A DNA stretch of 15,087 nucleotides from positions 1 to 15,087 of the forward strand of contig JBHGBF010000130.1 in the NCBI GenBank assembly GCA_041946865.1, given 5' to 3'. Below the pieces are notes generated by a model that had not been told where the DNA came from, did not search any database, and saw only the letters and a list, made by a program, of their open reading frames with translations. This DNA comes from RPQK01 sp041946865 (GTDB lineage Bacteria; Acidobacteriota; UBA6911; RPQK01). This document shows, piece by piece, positions 1-8,228 of the stretch; within the stretch, counting starts at the first letter, position 1, and the number at the start of each line of letters is the position of its first letter. A program made the position numbers and the translations under genes.

Positions 1-106
1 CTTGGCAAAGCACCGGCCTCTCTCCTCGTTGCTGCCACACTCCGAACAAAAAACTGAGGCATTACCCTGTCCTGCCCATCCTGCACTGATTTGTAACCCG
101 TAAATC

Positions 107-343
107 ATGGGGATGCCCTTCGAGGGCCTGGGGCTGTGGGCTTACGACAACATAAAAAAAGAGTACGTCTCCACCTGGGCGGACAGCATGAGCACCGGCA
201 TCATGGTCAGTCGTGGAAAGACCCGGAAGTCCAGAGAAGTGCTCCGGATTGAGGATGCGGGCAAGTTCCAGGCCGGGATGTTCGAGACCGGCCCGGACGG
301 CAAAAAGTTCAAAAGCATGGAGATGGTCTACACCCGGAAGTAG
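107..343 (+). pseudogene. Remnant of a DUF1579-family gene (C-terminal part, internal deletion)
   Basis: The 78-residue reading frame resembles the C-terminal half of DUF1579 proteins, a family of unknown function common in Acidobacteriota and other soil bacteria. Recognisable pieces are PFEGLGLWAYDN, then YVSTWADSMSTGIMVSRG, SREVLRI and a closing GPDGKKFKSMEMVYTRK. Family members I remember are roughly 150-220 residues, so the N-terminal half is absent. An in-frame TAA (101-103) lies one codon before the ATG and there is no ribosome binding site. A segment of about 20 residues normally found between the SRG and KSREV parts also appears to be missing without breaking the frame. Bases 1-106 show no recognisable continuation of the family in the same frame. 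I read this as a decaying gene. A short expressed protein cannot be excluded. The family call rests on remembered consensus, not on a search. Confidence 0.6.
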
Positions 344-356
344 CGCACAAATGCGC
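343..356 (+). repeat. Small perfect hairpin after the DUF1579 remnant
   Basis: GCGCA (343-347) and TGCGC (352-356) form a 5-bp stem with a CAAA tetraloop that begins at the last base of the remnant's TAG stop. No T-run follows, so it is not a standard intrinsic terminator. It may be a degraded one or chance. Confidence 0.25.
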
Positions 357-368
357 AACCCGGGGGAT

Positions 369-398
369 TTGCTTTTGCACCCTGCCTTCGGCTACGAT
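369..398 (+). promoter_or_regulatory. Candidate sigma-70 promoter for the OmpA-like gene
   Basis: A TTGCTT hexamer (369-374) and a TACGAT hexamer (393-398) are separated by 18 nt. TACGAT matches the -10 consensus at four of six positions. The -35 is weak. Transcription would start near 405, leaving a short leader that still includes the strong ribosome binding site at 410-415. Assigned only from spacing and sequence. Confidence 0.35.
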
Positions 399-409
399 GC
401 GCCCATTCG

Positions 410-415
410 AGGAGG
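410..415 (+). promoter_or_regulatory. Ribosome binding site that decides the OmpA-like start
   Basis: AGGAGG lies 7 nt before the ATG at 423 and only 1 nt before the ATG at 417. The spacing favours 423. The two candidate starts differ by two residues (Met-Arg). Confidence 0.75.
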
Positions 416-422
416 TATGCGT

Positions 423-1265
423 ATGCGGCGCGTTGTCACTTCGGTTCTTTGCCTGATGTTGTCTGTTCCGCTGTTTGCACAGGAGCAGGAGGCAGACAGT
501 GACGGTTCGAAAGACCACCCGATGCTCTCCCGCATGCCGGGCTATTACATCAGCGTCTACAATGAGCAGGAGTTCGGGACGCACGATTTCTTTAAAGACG
601 CTGCCCAGGACCAGACGCAAACCGTCGAAGGCCATTACTGGTACATCGAGTACAACAAGCGAGAGAGCGCCAAGAGTATCGGACCTCTGCAGATCATCAG
701 GAATTATGTCAATGCCCTGACCAGGCAAGGGGCCGTCAAGATTTGCGAACAAGTCGATTCCGAGAAAGGCAGCACCACTCTGCGCCTGCCCACGGGAGGC
801 AAGAGCATATGGGTCTACGTGTACGCACAAGGTGACGCCTATGAGCTCACCGTGGTTGAAGAAGCAGGGATGAAACAGGATGTTGAGTTTACGGCGGCGG
901 AACTGTCAAAACAGCTCAACGAACAGGGCTCCGTCGCCATCCGCGGCATCCTCTTCGATACCGGAAAAGCGACCATCAAACCCGAATCAGAAGGAGCCCT
1001 GGCGCAGATCCTCGAGCTCCTGAAAAACGATTCGACGCTCAAGCTCGAGATCCAGGGTCACACGGACAACGTCGGGGCCCAAGCCGCCAACCTGAAACTG
1101 AGCCAGGACCGTGCCGCAGCCGTGAAAGCGCACCTGGTTACCAAAGGCGGAATTGACGCGGCTCGTCTCACGACGCTGGGTTTCGGTGATTCGAAACCCG
1201 TGGCGGACAACAGCACCGAAGAAGGGCGGGCCCAAAACCGCCGGGTGGAACTGGTGAAGCGCTGA
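423..1265 (+). CDS. OmpA-family outer-membrane/peptidoglycan-binding protein
   Basis: The predicted protein has 280 residues. A Sec signal peptide (about residues 1-20, starting MRRVV and ending VPLFAQ) sends it to the periplasm. Residues about 37-155 form an N-terminal domain I do not recognise firmly. Residues about 168-280 are an OmpA C-terminal domain, with GILFDTGKATIKPES, IQGHTDNVG, LSQDRAAAV and a closing EEGRAQNRRVELVKR. Asp216 in the HTDNVG motif and Arg231 in LSQDRA correspond to the residues that hold diaminopimelate of peptidoglycan in OmpA-like domains. No eight-stranded barrel is evident, so it is probably a periplasmic or lipid-independent envelope protein and not a porin. The start is set by the AGGAGG 7 nt upstream. 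It is a single gene, convergent with the oxidase genes, and nothing ties it functionally to respiration. Confidence 0.88.
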   Translation: MRRVVTSVLCLMLSVPLFAQEQEADSDGSKDHPMLSRMPGYYISVYNEQEFGTHDFFKDAAQDQTQTVEGHYWYIEYNKRESAKSIGPLQIIRNYVNALTRQGAVKICEQVDSEKGSTTLRLPTGGKSIWVYVYAQGDAYELTVVEEAGMKQDVEFTAAELSKQLNEQGSVAIRGILFDTGKATIKPESEGALAQILELLKNDSTLKLEIQGHTDNVGAQAANLKLSQDRAAAVKAHLVTKGGIDAARLTTLGFGDSKPVADNSTEEGRAQNRRVELVKR

Positions 1266-1268
1266 CCG

Positions 1269-1316
1269 GAACAAGCCTCTTCGAGCCACCCCCGCCGAGA
1301 GACAACTCGCTTGTTC
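1269..1316. terminator. Inverted repeat between convergent genes, possible bidirectional terminator
   Basis: GAACAAGC (1269-1276) is perfectly repeated in reverse complement as GCTTGTTC (1309-1316), with a 32-nt loop. It sits just after the OmpA-like stop (1265) and before the stop of the last oxidase gene (1334). The loop is long and neither strand has a clear U-run, so factor-independent termination is uncertain. Confidence 0.3.
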
Positions 1317-1333
1317 AGTTCTTAGCCAAGACT

Positions 1334-1647
1334 TTAGCCGCTCGTGTTCCAATCCACGCCTGGCGGAAACCAACCTCGACTGTAGATGTCGGCAAAGAGA
1401 AACGCCATCAGGATCAGGAACCAGAAAACGCCGGCGCCCACGAAGATCCACGTCAGCCTGGCGCTGTAACGCAGGTGCATGAAGTACAGCACAACCAGCG
1501 TGGCTTTGACGACCGCAATGGTCAGGGCGACAAACGTGTTGAGAGGCCCGAGGTCGACGAAGGCCACACTCGCAGTCACTACGGTAAACAGCAACAGAAG
1601 AGCGAATATCGCACAGTAGGTCGTGGGACGGACGACGTGTTCGGACA

Positions 1648-1648
<1 letters not shown>
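1334..1648 (-). CDS. ctaF: Cytochrome c oxidase subunit IV, small prokaryotic type (caa3)
   Basis: A 104-residue integral membrane protein with three predicted helices (about residues 11-31, 36-57 and 67-88). It fits the prokaryotic cytochrome c oxidase subunit IV family (COX4_pro), including the VVKATLVVLYFMHLRYS segment around the second helix. The subunit has no redox centre and is thought to stabilise the oxidase core in the inner membrane. Its ATG overlaps the stop of subunit III by one base (TGATG). A GGAGG sits 5 nt upstream, so both signals agree on this start even though the frame is open further upstream. It is the last gene of the cluster. The assignment rests on size, helix pattern and position. 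The symbol is by analogy with Bacillus caa3. Confidence 0.85.
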
Positions 1649-2289
<641 letters not shown>

Positions 2290-2298
2290 CTTCTGGTT

Positions 2299-2305
2299 CC
2301 TCCTT
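2299..2305 (-). promoter_or_regulatory. Ribosome binding site for the TTG start of subunit III
   Basis: The minus-strand sequence AAGGAGG (2305 to 2299) lies inside the subunit I coding region, 9 nt before the TTG at 2289. It is a near-complete match to the anti-Shine-Dalgarno and is the main evidence for the unusual start codon. Confidence 0.75.
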
Positions 2306-3921
2306 GGAGTAGTGGTACGCCTCTTCTGTCACGACCGGCGTTACGTCAAAGTTATGGGTAGGCGGCGGCGAGGGAGTGGTCCATTCCAGGCCCGTCGCGC
2401 GCCAGGGATTCGGTCCGGCCACCTCGCCATGACGCAGGGACCAGATCAGGTAGATCATGGGAATCAGGTAGCCGAGCCCCAGAATCGACGCCCCCGCGGT
2501 CGACATGACGTTAAGGACCTGGAACTCCGGCGGGTAGGCGTGATAGCGGCGCGGCATGCCCAGGTAACCCAGTACGAATTGCGGAAAAAAGGTCAGGTTG
2601 AAGCCGGCGAAGATGAGGAGCATCGAAAACCTGCCCCAGGCTTCCGGATAAAGTCGTCCCATCATCTTGGGCCACCAGAAGTGCAGTCCTCCCAGGTAGC
2701 CCATGATCGCTCCACCGACCATGATGTAGTGGAAGTGAGCGACCACAAAGTAGGTGTCGTGAACGTGGACGTCAAGGCTCGTCGCCGCCAGAAAAAGCCC
2801 GGTCAGACCGCCGATGGTGAAAAGCCCGATAAACCCGAAAGCGTAAAGCATGGGCGTGTCGTAGGAGATTGACCCCTTGTACATCGTCGCGCTCCAGTTG
2901 AACACCTTGATTGCCGAGGGGATCGCGACCAGGAAGCTCAGCACCGAGAACAGCAGCCCCGCGTAAATCGACTGCCCGCTGGTGAACATGTGGTGGCCCC
3001 AGACCAGAAAGCCGTAAACGGCAATCGCCAGGCTGGAAAAGGCCACGAAGGTGTACCCGAAAATCCTCTTCCTGGAAAAGCAGGTCACCAACTCGCTGAT
3101 GACTCCCATGGAAGGCAGGATCATGATGTAAACCGCAGGATGCGAGTAGAACCAGAAAAGGTGCTGAAAGAGCAGAGGGTCACCGCCCATTTGCGGGTCA
3201 AAGACGCCGATGTGAAACAGCCGGTCTGCCGCGACCATGACGATCGAAATGGCCAGAACCGGCGTCCCCAGGACCATGATCAGGCTGGTCGCGTAATGCG
3301 CCCAGATGAAAAGGGGCAGACGGAACCACGTCAACCCGGGGGCCCGCATTTTGTGGATCGTGACGATGAAGTTCAGCCCGGTAAGGATTGACGAAAACCC
3401 GGTGATGAACACCCCGACGGCGGTCAAGGCGACGTTGCTGTTCGAGTAAGTGGTGCTGAACGGGGTGTAGAAGGTCCAGCCGGTATCGACGCCTCCAAAA
3501 ACCACGGCACACAACGTGAAAAGGCCGCCGACCACGTAGATATACCAGCTGAGCAGGTTGATACGCGGAAAAGCCAGGTCGCGCGCGCCAATCATCATCG
3601 GAACGAGAAAGTTTCCGAGCACGGCCGGGACCGACGGAATCAGGAAGAAGAATATCATGATGATCCCGTGCATCGTGAACATGCGGTTGTACATCTCGGA
3701 TTCCATCAGGTCGCCCGCCGGGGTGAGCAGTTCGAGCCGGATCAACAGGGCGAAAAACCCGCCGAGAAAAAACATTGCCGTGATCGAAATGAGGTACAGA
3801 ATGGCAATCCGCTTGTGATCAACAGTCAGAAGCCAGGATTTCAGGCCGAATCCGTTGGTCAGATAGTTCGGTGTCGGCCTCACCACGACCTTATCTTCGG
3901 GTTTCGGTAAAACGTGCGTAG

Positions 3922-4965
3922 TCATTGAGTGCTCCTGTTTGATGGGAGCACGGGGGTGCCTTCAGGTGCGGTTCCGGTATTCCCTGGGCCCGCAACTCCC
4001 CCGGGCGTACCTCCCAGCGTCTGTCCGGAATCGGCGGCAGGCGCAAGGGATTTCACATAAGCGATCAACTGCAGGATCCCCTCTTCAGACACCTGTCCCT
4101 GGTACGTGGGCATGATGGGCTGAAAAGCGGAGACAATCTTGGCGTTGGGGCGCAGGATCGACTCCCGGACGTAGGCTTCATCGGCCACGACCTGTTCCCC
4201 GGTCACCAACTGGACCGACTTTCCGAAAAGGTTCACCAGGGTGGGGCATCTTCCGCTTCCGTCCGGTACGTGGCAGGTCACACAACCCAGCTGGTTGAAC
4301 AGCTTCTCGCCCCGAGAAGCCATCGATCCGCCTGAGGCGTCGCCGGTCAGCCAGGCCTCATAGTCGTGAGGCTCCATCACGATCACGCTCCCCACCATCC
4401 CCGAATGCTTAGTTCCGCAGTATTCAGCGCAGAAAAGGTGATACGTGCCCGGACTGGTGGCTTGAAACCAGGTAGTCTGGTACCGACCTGGAAGGACGTC
4501 CTGCTTCATCCGAAATGCCGGGACATACAGGCTGTGAATCACATCTTCGGACGTCATGGTCAGCCGGATGGGGCGCCCTGTCGGGACGTGCAGCTCGTTG
4601 ATTTCGCGGTTTCCTTCCGGATGCTGAAATTTCCACATCCACTGCTTTCCGACCACGTAGATATCCATGGCGTTATCCGGCACCCGCGCCATCTTGAAGT
4701 AAAGTTGCGCGCTCCAACCGAAGATGACCATGGCGATGACCAGAGGGACGGCGGTCCAGAACAGTTCCAGCCGCAGCGAGCCCAGATTCTGCCTGGGGAT
4801 CTCCTCCGAAGAACGCCGGCGGTAACGGATCGCAAAGACCGTCACCATCAGGAAAATGAGGACTATGAAGAATGTGGCAACAGCAATCAGGAAAAAGAAC
4901 AGCAGGTCGACCTCTCCAGCAAGGGTCGACGCCTCCGGTGGAAATAGCGGCAAATTATCGAACAT
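3922..4965 (-). CDS. ctaC: Cytochrome c oxidase subunit II with fused cytochrome c domain (caa3)
   Basis: This 347-residue electron-entry subunit has two N-terminal helices (about 21-47 and 70-90) followed by a periplasmic cupredoxin domain. CuA ligands are His144, Cys179, Glu181, Cys183, His187 and Met190 (CAEYCGTKHSGM). A cytochrome c domain follows, with heme-binding CVTCH at 228-232 and probable axial Met285 (QPIMPTY). This fusion makes the enzyme caa3 and lets it accept electrons directly from complex III hemes. The last 40 residues are Gly/Pro/Thr-rich and probably unstructured. Start: GAGG ends only 1 nt before the ATG, so the ribosome binding site is poorly spaced, but no start codon is seen in frame in the short spacer upstream and the first helix begins at about residue 21. 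It is preceded by a 38-nt spacer with a tandem repeat. Confidence 0.97.
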   Translation of the reverse strand: MFDNLPLFPPEASTLAGEVDLLFFFLIAVATFFIVLIFLMVTVFAIRYRRRSSEEIPRQNLGSLRLELFWTAVPLVIAMVIFGWSAQLYFKMARVPDNAMDIYVVGKQWMWKFQHPEGNREINELHVPTGRPIRLTMTSEDVIHSLYVPAFRMKQDVLPGRYQTTWFQATSPGTYHLFCAEYCGTKHSGMVGSVIVMEPHDYEAWLTGDASGGSMASRGEKLFNQLGCVTCHVPDGSGRCPTLVNLFGKSVQLVTGEQVVADEAYVRESILRPNAKIVSAFQPIMPTYQGQVSEEGILQLIAYVKSLAPAADSGQTLGGTPGGVAGPGNTGTAPEGTPVLPSNRSTQ

Positions 4966-4975
4966 ACCTCTTGTT

Positions 4976-4995
4976 TCGCTAAAAATCGCTAAAAA
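4976..4995 (-). repeat. Perfect tandem 10-bp repeat upstream of ctaC
   Basis: On the minus strand the decamer TTTTTAGCGA occurs twice head to tail (4995-4986 and 4985-4976), ending 10 nt before the ctaC ATG. The 10-bp period equals about one helical turn. It fills more than half of the 38-nt gap between the SCO gene and ctaC. It may be a protein-binding site, an RNA element in the leader of the oxidase genes, or slippage. No clear -10/-35 pair is visible next to it. Confidence 0.7.
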
Positions 4996-5003
4996 CTGTG
5001 TCC

Positions 5004-5825
5004 CTAGACCGACTGGTCGGCGGCTCTCCTGGCGGCCCGCTCCCTTCGGAGCATGAGGAAAATGAAACCGCCCAAAACCACGAGCGTGCCGATACCGCCG
5101 ATCCTGAGCAGATTTCGAACCATCAGCCCGTACTTTCCGGTGAGCGGGTCGTAATGGAAGCAGTAGAGCAACACCTGATCAACCGGCGATCCGATCTTGT
5201 TCGCCGAGGCCTCGACGAGCCCGAGCCGCACGTCACGCGGAGCGTATTCGATGCCGTAATAGTATCGGGCGACATGTCCCTGAGGTGTCAAAACCATGAT
5301 GGCGCTTGCGTGCGCGTACTGCTCGGTTTTCGGATCATAGGTGTATCTGAAGCCAACCGCGTCGGCCAGCCTGGCGATCTGGTCTTCGTCGCCTGTCAGA
5401 AAATGCCACCCCTTTTCTGCGCCGGCGCGGCCATATCGCCTCAAATACGACTCTTTTTTTGTGGCGGCCAGTTGTGCTGTCTCTTTCGGATTGAAACTGA
5501 CAGTGACCACCTCGAACTCCTTGCCCACATCAAAGGACAGCACCTTGAACGAGGTCAGCATTCCGTTCAGGACCAGGGTACACAGCATCGGGCACTCGTA
5601 ATAAACCAGGGACATGACCACCGGCTTCTTGCCGAAGAAATCGCCCAGCCGGACCTGTTTCCCCGCCTCATCGCGGAAGCGAAGGTCGAGCGGCACCTGC
5701 GAGTTCAGTTTCTGGTCGATCCCAACCTTGGTGAGCGGGTAGGGCTGGGTCGAAGCGCTCAGATCCTGGGCGTAGCCGGAGACCCCGGCAGCCAGGAAGG
5801 TGGTTACAAAACAAGCAATAAACAT
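5004..5825 (-). CDS. SCO1/SenC/PrrC family copper chaperone for CuA assembly
   Basis: This 273-residue thioredoxin-fold protein delivers or reduces copper for the CuA centre of the adjacent subunit II. The Cu-binding CxxxC motif is Cys78-Pro-Met-Leu-Cys82 (YYECPMLC), and the third ligand is His172 (YAHASAIMVL). An N-terminal signal sequence (about 1-20, without early positive charges) and a C-terminal helix (about 240-259) followed by an Arg-rich end place the domain in the periplasm, anchored from its C-terminus. That arrangement, and the YCFHYDPLTGKYG stretch before the helix, are features I associate with the longer SCO variant in ACIII/caa3 clusters. An in-frame TAA three codons before the ATG fixes this as the earliest start. 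The ribosome binding site is weak. It is separated from both neighbours by 32- and 38-nt spacers, unlike the rest of the cluster. Confidence 0.93.
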   Translation of the reverse strand: MFIACFVTTFLAAGVSGYAQDLSASTQPYPLTKVGIDQKLNSQVPLDLRFRDEAGKQVRLGDFFGKKPVVMSLVYYECPMLCTLVLNGMLTSFKVLSFDVGKEFEVVTVSFNPKETAQLAATKKESYLRRYGRAGAEKGWHFLTGDEDQIARLADAVGFRYTYDPKTEQYAHASAIMVLTPQGHVARYYYGIEYAPRDVRLGLVEASANKIGSPVDQVLLYCFHYDPLTGKYGLMVRNLLRIGGIGTLVVLGGFIFLMLRRERAARRAADQSV

Positions 5826-5857
5826 ATTCTTTTACTCTTAAACTTCAGGACGCAAAA

Positions 5858-6451
5858 TCAGCGGTTTCTGTTTCCTCCATCTGGTTCCTGAGTCGGCCTT
5901 GTTTCCCCGTTCCGGCTCGGAGGCGGGACCGGCTCCCTTCCGCCGGCCGGTCCTCCAAGCGCGGCCGGTTGTCTACTGCTGTCGGTCCCCGTTGCGACGG
6001 GCGTCGTCGCCATCGAAGGAGTCGAGAAGGGGTTGGGAGTGTCCTCCGCCATGCCTATCGGCGGGAGTTTCGGGAGCCCTTTTGCCGCGACAATGTCCAT
6101 GGCCCGGTCCACCGGGATCCTGACAATGCCCGAAGCCTTGTTCACCCATCCGTAGCTGTGAATCAGACGCTCCTCGCGCTCCCGCATCTTCTCCATGTCT
6201 TCGGCAGGGGAGGTTTGAAGCCGCGGCTCGGGCGGCCGGTAATCGACCTGTCCCCATTGGCTGGGTCTGCCCGTCTCGGCTTTCTCGGCGCGTGAGTCGA
6301 AATAGATGAACAGCAGCCACATTGCGACGAAAACAAAGATGAGCAGCAGCGCTAACCCGACAAGAGCGTACGCAAGCACTTTTGGATTCGCGTCGGTGAC
6401 TTCGTGCCCCAGCCCCGAACGATTCGGGTGATGACCCGCGCTATGGCTCAC
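5858..6451 (-). CDS. Conserved ACIII-associated membrane protein of unknown function
   Basis: A 197-residue protein I cannot name. Visible parts are a short His-rich N-terminus, one transmembrane helix (about 25-50), a conserved-looking core (about 73-128) with PPEPRLQ and SYGWVNKASGIVRIPVDRAM, and a Pro/Gly/Thr-rich tail (129-197) that is probably disordered. Charge distribution suggests the core is periplasmic. I recall similar PRLQ...YGWV...VRIP..RAM proteins encoded beside ACIII/SCO genes in other phyla, but not an assigned function. It starts on GTG, overlapping the actF stop by four bases (GTGA), with a very strong AGGAGG 7 nt upstream, so it should be well translated and coupled to actF. 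Position between ACIII and the copper chaperone suggests an assembly factor, an accessory subunit or a tether between ACIII and the oxidase. This is inference. Confidence 0.85.
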   Translation of the reverse strand: MSHSAGHHPNRSGLGHEVTDANPKVLAYALVGLALLLIFVFVAMWLLFIYFDSRAEKAETGRPSQWGQVDYRPPEPRLQTSPAEDMEKMREREERLIHSYGWVNKASGIVRIPVDRAMDIVAAKGLPKLPPIGMAEDTPNPFSTPSMATTPVATGTDSSRQPAALGGPAGGREPVPPPSRNGETRPTQEPDGGNRNR

Positions 6452-7629
6452 AAGACCACCTCCTCCCTGTAACTTAAGGCTTCAACCAGACGAGGATCCC
6501 GCAAGGGCAGGAGGGCAGTGCCTTTCAGCTGCCAGATAAAGGTCGCCAGCCACAATCCCCCGATGGCAGCGGGAGTGACAAGGTCCAGCCAGTGAATTGC
6601 GAACCCTTTCGTGTGCAGAGAAGGGGAGACAATCCAGAACAGGTCGACCAGGCGCAGCGCCAACAACCCGATGGCTATCTTGGAGAGAATCCCGGCCCTC
6701 TTTTTCGCCCGGCTCTGCAGGAGGACGAGGAACGGCACACCAAAATGGAGCGTGATGAGGACTAGAGCCACCCACTGCCAGCCTCCCTGCAGCCGGTGCT
6801 GATACCAGGTTGCTTCCTCGGGGATGTTCCCGGACCAGATGATCAGGAACTGGGAGAAGGCGATATACGCCCAGAGCATCACGAAGGCGAGGAGCAGGTT
6901 CCCCAGATCGTGAAACTGTTTGCGCGTGACGATCTCCGCAAGCGGTTTCCGGTCGGCAAGAATCCATGTCACGATCACGGCAAAGCAGAGTGCGGTCAGG
7001 CCTTGCCCCACGAGGAAAGCCATGCCGAAGATAGTTGAATACCATTCGGGCTCGAGCGACATCACCCAGTCCACGGCCGCGAATGTCATGGTCAGACCGT
7101 AAATCACGAGCCCCGGCCCGCTCAGCCGCTCCATCCGGGCAACCAGCTCCGGGTCTCCGGTTTCGTCCACCTGGCGTGACCACCGAGCCAGCAAGTAAGC
7201 CATCAAGGTCCAGATCGCGAAATAGACGACAGTCCTGATAACGAAAAACGGGACGTTGAGATAGGAGCTCTTGTGCTTCACCACGGCGATGGCGGCTGCT
7301 TCGGCGTGAGTCCACTCGTACAGGTACGGCAGGCCGACCAGCAGCGGGATGAAAAGGAGGGCCATCAGCGGGAGCATCCGCCCGGCAGTCTCCAGGACTC
7401 GCTGGATGACGAATCCCCAGAGGCCGCCGACGAGGTGATGCAGCATCAGCACGGCTACGGATCCGAGCGTAACTCCCAGCCAGAAAAGGAAAGCGTACAA
7501 ATAAGAGTGGAAGAACTGTTCGGGGTTCAGAAAGCCGCCGATCGCCGAGACGACGATAGCCAATCCGGCCACGATGAGAGCCCATTTCTGAAAACGGTCG
7601 AAATCGGCGCGAGAGATCTCTTCGTTCAT
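6448..7629 (-). CDS. actF: Alternative complex III subunit ActF (NrfD/PsrC-like membrane subunit)
   Basis: A polytopic inner-membrane protein of 393 residues with about ten hydrophobic helices. It is a distant paralogue of ActC and is annotated in the family as quinone-binding subunit 2. Recognisable blocks are LNPEQFFHSYLYAFLFWLG, HHLVGGLWGFVIQRVLE near residues 65-81, AAVDWVMSLEPEWYSTIFG, and LLAFVMLWAYIAFSQFLIIW. In solved ACIII structures the homologous subunit packs against ActC and has been proposed to help proton movement. It carries no heme or Fe-S motif. Start: ATG at 7629 overlaps the actE stop by one base (TGATG). A GTG at 7632 overlapping by four bases (GTGA) is the alternative, and a GAGGAG upstream suits either (8 nt to GTG, 11 nt to ATG). 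The 3' end overlaps the next gene by four bases. Confidence 0.95.
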   Translation of the reverse strand: MNEEISRADFDRFQKWALIVAGLAIVVSAIGGFLNPEQFFHSYLYAFLFWLGVTLGSVAVLMLHHLVGGLWGFVIQRVLETAGRMLPLMALLFIPLLVGLPYLYEWTHAEAAAIAVVKHKSSYLNVPFFVIRTVVYFAIWTLMAYLLARWSRQVDETGDPELVARMERLSGPGLVIYGLTMTFAAVDWVMSLEPEWYSTIFGMAFLVGQGLTALCFAVIVTWILADRKPLAEIVTRKQFHDLGNLLLAFVMLWAYIAFSQFLIIWSGNIPEEATWYQHRLQGGWQWVALVLITLHFGVPFLVLLQSRAKKRAGILSKIAIGLLALRLVDLFWIVSPSLHTKGFAIHWLDLVTPAAIGGLWLATFIWQLKGTALLPLRDPRLVEALSYREEVVL

Positions 7630-8228
7630 CACTCCTCTGTCTCCTCGAGTTTCTGCAGTTCCTTCTCCGGCACGTGGGCGACCGTCGTTCCCTGGCTGAG
7701 CTGCAGCACCCTGATGTAAGCGGCTATCGCCCAGCGGTCGCGAGGCGGGACGCGGTAGGCGTAGCTGTACATGGCCCCGAAGCCGTGAGTCATGACGTCC
7801 ACGAAATGCCCAAGCGGCGCCTGCCGCAGCCGGTCAATATGGTAAGAGGGAGGACGCGCCAGTCCCCTTTGCACGATCATTCCCTGTCCGGTGCCCAGCC
7901 GATCGTGGCACGGCGAGCAGAAGATCTCGAAGCGCTCCTGTCCCCGCTTGAGCACCTCTCTGGTCAGCGGGAAGGGCATGGTATCGCCCAACTGCCCCCT
8001 GATCTTCCCGGTCTGCAGGTACTCCTCGTTCTCGTCAACAGCCCCAAATCCCCGTGGAATCGTGCCCTCAACAAGAAGTCGCTCTGAGCGCCCGTCCGGA
8101 AAAAACTCGGCTTTCTCCAGCGGCTTCAGGCGGGCGCCGTCCCTCATGCTGTTCCGGCAGGCGGATGGCCCGACGATAAGCAAGAAAATTAAGATCCAGC
8201 GGAAATTCCTTGACGCCATATCCCTCAT
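7629..8228 (-). CDS. actE: Alternative complex III subunit ActE (monoheme cytochrome c)
   Basis: A 199-residue exported cytochrome c with one heme site, CSPCH at 104-108. Met151 in HGFGAMYSYA is the likely axial ligand. The N-terminus has a hydrophobic signal (about 10-22) ending at Cys24 (GPSAC), followed by the family-typical CRNSMRDGARLKPLEKAEFF block and DGRSERLLVEGTIPRG. Cys24 is probably lipidated, as expected for this subunit, although the lipobox is imperfect (Pro at -3). The closing RDRWAIAAYIRVLQ helix is typical of the family. ActE is thought to pass electrons out of ACIII, here to the heme c of oxidase subunit II. The ATG overlaps the actD stop by four bases (ATGA). A second ATG at 8219 is possible but less likely. 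Confidence 0.95.
   Translation of the reverse strand: MRDMASRNFRWILIFLLIVGPSACRNSMRDGARLKPLEKAEFFPDGRSERLLVEGTIPRGFGAVDENEEYLQTGKIRGQLGDTMPFPLTREVLKRGQERFEIFCSPCHDRLGTGQGMIVQRGLARPPSYHIDRLRQAPLGHFVDVMTHGFGAMYSYAYRVPPRDRWAIAAYIRVLQLSQGTTVAHVPEKELQKLEETEE

Noticed and set aside
213..422. Longer OmpA-like protein starting at 213
   Set aside because: This would overlap the DUF1579 remnant in another frame and bury the signal peptide in the middle. The ATG at 423 has AGGAGG at 7 nt and starts directly with a signal sequence.
5009..5020. CCGAC/GTCGG hairpin at the end of the SCO gene as an intrinsic terminator
   Set aside because: The stem is only 5 bp with a 2-nt loop, and the U5 tract on the minus strand comes 13 nt later, so the geometry is wrong for factor-independent termination.
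4366..5891. Long plus-strand open frames opposite ctaC and the SCO gene (4366-4947 and 4998-5891)
   Set aside because: They are in codon register with strongly supported minus-strand genes and have compositions typical of antisense shadows (rich in Arg, His, Gln and Asp). No motif was recognised.
6482..7585. Second long minus-strand frame within actF
   Set aside because: It is a shifted-frame shadow of actF, rich in Arg and Pro with no helices, while the actF frame has a clear ten-helix pattern.
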